This document shows, in pieces, positions 60,624-64,000 of a DNA stretch of 64,000 bases (position 1 is the first letter of the stretch; every line of letters starts with the position of its first letter). The stretch comes from Halorhabdus utahensis DSM 12940. Its GTDB lineage: Archaea; Halobacteriota; Halobacteria; Halobacteriales; Haloarculaceae. Under the pieces are notes generated by a model that saw only the letters and a program-made list of their open reading frames with translations, was not told the origin of the DNA and did not search any database. The position numbers and the translations under genes were made by a program. The DNA is taken from NCBI RefSeq assembly GCF_000023945.1, contig NC_013158.1, positions 2,170,001 to 2,234,000 on the forward strand, given 5' to 3'.

Positions 60624-61571
60624 CTACTCCGGGAGGCGTTCGACGACTGCAGTGTCGATCACGGAGACGGTTTCGTCGAGCAGGACGCGAAGTTCGTCGC
60701 CTGCACAGGGGAGAGTCAGCCGGACACGGAGCGGCTCGTCGTCGACGATCTCCGTTCGCTTGTCACTGACGCACCAGTCGAAGTGCCAGAACGGCTCGGC
60801 GTTCAGGTCGACGCCGCGCTTCGAGAAGAACACCAGGACGTCGGCGACATCGAGCATCGTGATGCCGACAGTCGACTCCAGGCGGTAGCCACAGCGCTGA
60901 CAGACGTGTTCGACGGCGACGTCGAGGGCGTCCTCCTCGGGATCGGTGACGAGATCCGACTCGATCGAGCCGGTACACTCGGGACAGACGCCGTCGGCCG
61001 CCAGACAGTAGTGATGGCGGACGTAGTGCTGGAAGGCTTCGAGGACGTCCTCGGTCGAGCGGTCGTCGAGGCCGCCGGCGGGGAACGGGTAGCTGACCTG
61101 GATCGTCCCGCAGTCCGTACAGCCGATGGTGAGTTCGTCGTCGACGTACCAGCCGTGTAGCGGCCCCTCGCAATCGTAACACGACCCCTCGACGGGGAAA
61201 AAGCCGAGCTGGGCGCGTTCGGTGAGCGTGCCCGTGAAGATCGAACTCACGACCTTCCGGCCGGGATATCTGAACACGTAGCCGTCCTCACGCTGGGCGA
61301 GGAAGTGGCCCGTCAGCTGTTCGAGGTGGTAGCTGAAGTTCGCGCTGTCGGCCATGTCGACCTGCTCGAAGATGGCCGTGAAGCTGACCGGCTGCTCGTC
61401 CGCACCGAGTTCCAGCATCGCCTGGAGGATCGCCACCCGGGTGTCGTTGCCCAGAATGGAAAAGACCTCCGCCGGCGGGATCCGCGACTCGGTCCGGGCC
61501 GGTCCCGGACCGGTCTCGGTCCCTGCCCCCGATTCGTGTCCGGACTCTTTCGTCCGGTCGAACTGACTCAT
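60624..61571 (-). CDS. ArsR-like HTH regulator with zinc-ribbon C-terminal domain
   Basis: The 315-residue protein has a winged helix (about 33-110: PAEVFSILGNDTRVAILQAM, VDMADSANFSYHLEQLTGHF). A domain with three Cys pairs follows (CYDCEGPLHGWY, CTDCGTIQVSYP, CPECTGSIES, CQRCGYRL) and then a ligand-like beta domain. This layout is common in haloarchaeal regulators of unknown target. It may sense metal or redox state through the Cys pairs. It lies between flavin reductase and tgtA on the same strand, but gaps suggest separate promoters. Confidence 0.82.
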   Translation of the reverse strand: MSQFDRTKESGHESGAGTETGPGPARTESRIPPAEVFSILGNDTRVAILQAMLELGADEQPVSFTAIFEQVDMADSANFSYHLEQLTGHFLAQREDGYVFRYPGRKVVSSIFTGTLTERAQLGFFPVEGSCYDCEGPLHGWYVDDELTIGCTDCGTIQVSYPFPAGGLDDRSTEDVLEAFQHYVRHHYCLAADGVCPECTGSIESDLVTDPEEDALDVAVEHVCQRCGYRLESTVGITMLDVADVLVFFSKRGVDLNAEPFWHFDWCVSDKRTEIVDDEPLRVRLTLPCAGDELRVLLDETVSVIDTAVVERLPE

Positions 61572-61677
61572 ACTGGCGAAACGGCGACCCGACGGGAAAA
61601 CGCACGGGTGCTGTCAGACCTTACCGGGTTCGGCGATGCCGGCAGTCGATCCAGCCGAGCGATCCGGTGAGCGTCTG

Positions 61678-63147
61678 TCACTCTTCGACTGTCGTGTCGA
61701 TGTCCACGCCCTCGGCGAGCAGGTCGAGCGCGCTTGCCGGCCAGCCGTCGTCGACGAGCGTGATCGCGGCGTCACTCGTTTCTGCGAGACGATTCACGCC
61801 ACGAGCAGCGGCCCGGTAGGCCCGGTCGTCGAGCCGGTCGGGCAGCTCCGCCGTGAGTGGATAGGTCTGATCGAGGCCACGCGGGACCGGCCCGAAGGGA
61901 GGCTCGACCGCCCAGACGTCCGCGTCGGCCCCGGCGTGGGCGTCGGGATCGGTCGCGAGCAGGAGGTCCGCGGGCGGTGACAGCCGCGCGAGGCGGTCGT
62001 GATGTCGCCGGACCTCCGGGCGGGCTGCGCTCTCCCCTGAGAGGTAGAAGAAGGCGTCCTTCGAGGCGGGGTCGGTGCGTTCGAGCTGTTCGGCGTGGTC
62101 GAGCAGTGCCCGGTAGCCGTCGAGCATTGTCGGGTGGGCGCGAGCGCGGGTCTCGACAAGTTCCAGCAGATTCCCCTGCCGGATCGCCTGCTTGATACGG
62201 CGCATTTCGCCGAAGGAGACGTGGAGATTGTGCTCGGCCAGCAGCTTGGTGCGCTCGTGAGTCGGGCGGTCGCGCAGCTCCGCCGGGGTACGGGCCGAGC
62301 AGACGGGACACTCACACGGGAAGTGTTCGAGTTCGTCCAGGTGTTCGGTCCCGCGGACGGTGAGATACCGGCCGTCCCGGGCGTACAGGGCGTAGGCGGC
62401 AGAGTCGAACAGATCACAGCCGGCCGCGACGGCGAGGGCGAACATCATGGGGTGGCCCGCGCCGAAGAGGTGGACCGGGGCGTCCTCGCCGAGGCCGCGC
62501 TTTGCCCCGGCGACGGCGTCGACCATCTCCCCGTAGCGGTAGTCGTTCAACAGGGGGACGACCGCGCCGATCGGAAAGACATCGAGCCCCGTCGCGTACG
62601 CGTCCCGAGCGGCCTGCTCCCGAAGATCGGGGTAGGTCGCCCCCTGGACTGGCGCGTTGAGCAGCATCTCCCCGGCGTCGAAGTCGGCGGCCGTTTCGAG
62701 TCGAGCCTGTGTCGTCTCCATCTCCCGGCCGACCTGCTCGCGGTCGGCGTCGGGCGGCGTCGGGATGTCCACCGGCGTCGCGATGTCCGACCCGATCTCA
62801 CGCTGGAATTCGAGGATCTCAGTCGTATTGACGTCGATCTCGCCGTACTCGGCGAGCTGAAACGATCCCGAGTCGGTCATGATCGCGCCGTCGAAATCCA
62901 GCAGGTCGTGGAGCCCATCTTCAAGCGCCGGCTCTCGGACCTCGTCGCTCCCGTAGATGACGTAGCTGTTCGTGATCAGGATCTCGGCTCCGAACTCCGC
63001 CAGCCGTCCGGGATCGATCGTCTCGTGGTGGGGGTTGATGACCGGCAGCAGTGCGGGCGTCTCGACGGTGACGTCCGCTCGCGGGACGGTCAACTCGCCG
63101 AGCCGCCCCATGGCGTCGTACGCCTGGAGTTCGAAGTGATCGCGCAT
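61678..63147 (-). CDS. tgtA: tRNA-guanine(15) transglycosylase TgtA
   Basis: The 489-residue enzyme has the archaeal TGT core: [32 protein letters not shown] (active-site Asp-Ser-Gly-Ser-Phe-Gln), and [13 protein letters not shown]. The zinc site is [13 protein letters not shown] followed by [10 protein letters not shown]. It swaps guanine 15 of tRNA for preQ0, the first tRNA-level step to archaeosine. The usual PUA part is short: after about residue 370 a degenerate C-terminal domain follows ([20 protein letters not shown]) and the protein stops at 489, with ArcS carrying the PUA instead. Confidence 0.93.
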   Translation of the reverse strand: MRDHFELQAYDAMGRLGELTVPRADVTVETPALLPVINPHHETIDPGRLAEFGAEILITNSYVIYGSDEVREPALEDGLHDLLDFDGAIMTDSGSFQLAEYGEIDVNTTEILEFQREIGSDIATPVDIPTPPDADREQVGREMETTQARLETAADFDAGEMLLNAPVQGATYPDLREQAARDAYATGLDVFPIGAVVPLLNDYRYGEMVDAVAGAKRGLGEDAPVHLFGAGHPMMFALAVAAGCDLFDSAAYALYARDGRYLTVRGTEHLDELEHFPCECPVCSARTPAELRDRPTHERTKLLAEHNLHVSFGEMRRIKQAIRQGNLLELVETRARAHPTMLDGYRALLDHAEQLERTDPASKDAFFYLSGESAARPEVRRHHDRLARLSPPADLLLATDPDAHAGADADVWAVEPPFGPVPRGLDQTYPLTAELPDRLDDRAYRAAARGVNRLAETSDAAITLVDDGWPASALDLLAEGVDIDTTVEE

Positions 63148-63275
63148 AGCCGTCCTGGGTGATCGGCGGGCCTAAGAATTCCGTTTGGTGATCACAGCGC
63201 CCGACTGGCGGACAACTCGTCGGCACCACCGTCCTTGATCCCCCGTACTGCTGGCTCGGAAGCTCTGGTCGTCGG

Positions 63276-63283
63276 TTTATATC
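63276..63283 (+). promoter_or_regulatory. TATA box of the 37-residue gene
   Basis: TTTATATC lies 23-30 bp before the ATG at 63306, placing the transcription start almost on the start codon (leaderless mRNA). Confidence 0.6.
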
Positions 63284-63305
63284 CCATAGCGACCAACGGG
63301 ATGAT

Positions 63306-63419
63306 ATGAGTTCGAAAAAGAAACTCGCTGTCGGTGCTGTACTGTTCGCAACCATCGCCGTCGTCGCCGCCAAACTTCGCGGCGACTCGTCGGTTCCCGA
63401 GGAACCTGGCCCTGAGTAA
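63306..63419 (+). CDS. 37-residue single-span membrane protein
   Basis: The frame MSSKKKLAVGAVLFATIAVV... has a basic start, one hydrophobic helix (about 6-23) and an acidic Pro/Glu tail (SSVPEEPGPE). A good TATA box at the leaderless distance supports transcription. No family is recognised. It lies between tgtA (divergent) and a leftward HhH-like gene. Confidence 0.6.
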   Translation: MSSKKKLAVGAVLFATIAVVAAKLRGDSSVPEEPGPE

Positions 63420-63471
63420 GGTCCGACGCCGTTCGATTCAGCGCGCTTATCCGAGTCTTCACGACGCGCGG

Positions 63472-63996
63472 TCAGTGGAGTGTGCCTTCCCGGACGTGCT
63501 CGTCGTAGGCGAACAGCGCGTAGCCGACGTCTGCCGGTGAATGCCCTGTCTCGTCGGCGATTTCGCGGATCGGTTCGATCATCGCCACGTAGTCGGCGGC
63601 GTCGAAGTTCTCCTTGCGGCCCTCGAGGTAGTCCAGCCGTTCCAGGGCGGCCCAGACGCGCGTGTCCACTACGGCGTGGCGGTCGGGATCCAGCGCCGTC
63701 AGGGCGGCCGAGGCGACGGGGGCCTTGAACCCCGAGAGGCCGGAGAGCAGCTGCACCTGCGAGAAATCGCCCTCGACTGTTCGGACGTTACGGGTCACCT
63801 CGATGCACCGGTCCTCTGGATTGGACTCGACGTGATACGCACTCCGTGTTGCGGTCTCGTAGGCCAGTTCGTACAACTGATCGCGGGTCAGGTGGCCCTG
63901 CTGGCGGTACTGCTCGCCGAACTCGCTCAGCCGCTCGGGCAGGACACCCTGGGTGTCTCCGTACCGATCAAGGTTCTCGGCGACGAATTGTTCCAT
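63472..63996 (-). CDS. HhH-GPD-like protein of unknown function
   Basis: The 174-residue product contains LLSGLSGFKAPVASAALTAL followed by DPDRHAVVDTRVWAALERLDYL. This resembles the helix-hairpin-helix and following Asp region of DNA glycosylases (KVASAxLTxxxPDxFPVxDxRVWxAL). It lacks an iron-sulfur cluster, and the rest of the fold is shortened. It may bind DNA without glycosylase activity. The ATG lies four bases from the window edge, so the start could be further upstream. Confidence 0.55.
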   Translation of the reverse strand: MEQFVAENLDRYGDTQGVLPERLSEFGEQYRQQGHLTRDQLYELAYETATRSAYHVESNPEDRCIEVTRNVRTVEGDFSQVQLLSGLSGFKAPVASAALTALDPDRHAVVDTRVWAALERLDYLEGRKENFDAADYVAMIEPIREIADETGHSPADVGYALFAYDEHVREGTLH

Positions 63997-64000
63997 GTGG

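Noticed and set aside
62095-63162. 355-codon frame opposite tgtA
   Set aside because: TgtA's DSGSFQ and zinc motifs prove the leftward strand is coding.

Overview
The window is a stretch of chromosome from a halophilic archaeon (class Halobacteria; the genus cannot be fixed from sequence alone). Supporting signs are acidic, Asp/Glu-rich proteins with GC-rich third codon positions, a KEOPS Cgi121 subunit beside a Hel308 C-terminus, an AglB/STT3-type transferase, TFB and a euryarchaeal MCM, a full archaeosine set (TgtA, ArcS, RaSEA), haloarchaeal-type PHA genes (PhaR, PhaP, PhaE, PhaC), Tat lipoproteins, TATA-type promoters and many ATGA/GTGA overlaps.

Layout. (1) 1-0.6 kb: end of a Hel308-like helicase overlapping cgi121. 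(2) 0.8-33 kb: a cell-surface/glycoconjugate island. It holds an STT3-like transferase fused to a LamG domain, glycosyltransferases (two GT2, three GT4), two alkaline-phosphatase-superfamily enzymes, a flippase, a multi-span membrane protein, a complete dTDP-rhamnose set (rmlC, A, D, B), a Tat-exported fibre-like protein, and large beta-sandwich proteins. The part from 12.9 to about 17.8 kb is conspicuously AT-rich. (3) 31.3-34.0 kb: a subtilase and, upstream on the same strand, a lipoprotein with a domain resembling the subtilase prodomain. (4) 34.1-41.6 kb: a MoxR/DUF58/DUF4129/DUF4350 module. (5) 41.8-44.7 kb: PHA granule genes. (6) 44.8-45.6 kb: a three-gene HTH/DUF2178 operon behind nested inverted repeats. 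(7) 45.8-50 kb: MCM helicase interrupted by two inteins placed in its ATPase motifs, then a TFB paralogue. (8) 51-64 kb: housekeeping genes (HIT protein, hexose-1-P uridylyltransferase, archaeosine genes, superoxide dismutase, flavin reductase, regulator) plus a hairpin-rich noncoding stretch at 56.2-56.7 kb.

The strongest candidate for something undescribed is in the surface island. Four otherwise unrelated proteins (3945-6281, 22235-26905, 28625-29671 and the subtilase 31338-33239) end in the same ~110-residue domain (LWTDW ... VP-RYVGGTY). All four lack an N-terminal signal peptide. I infer that this domain is a C-terminal targeting or anchoring module of an export or assembly route tied to the polysaccharide locus. 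A fifth signal-less repeat protein (27030-28628) ends in a dockerin-like segment and is translationally coupled to one of the four. The homology between the four tails is visible directly in the translations; the transport role is inference.
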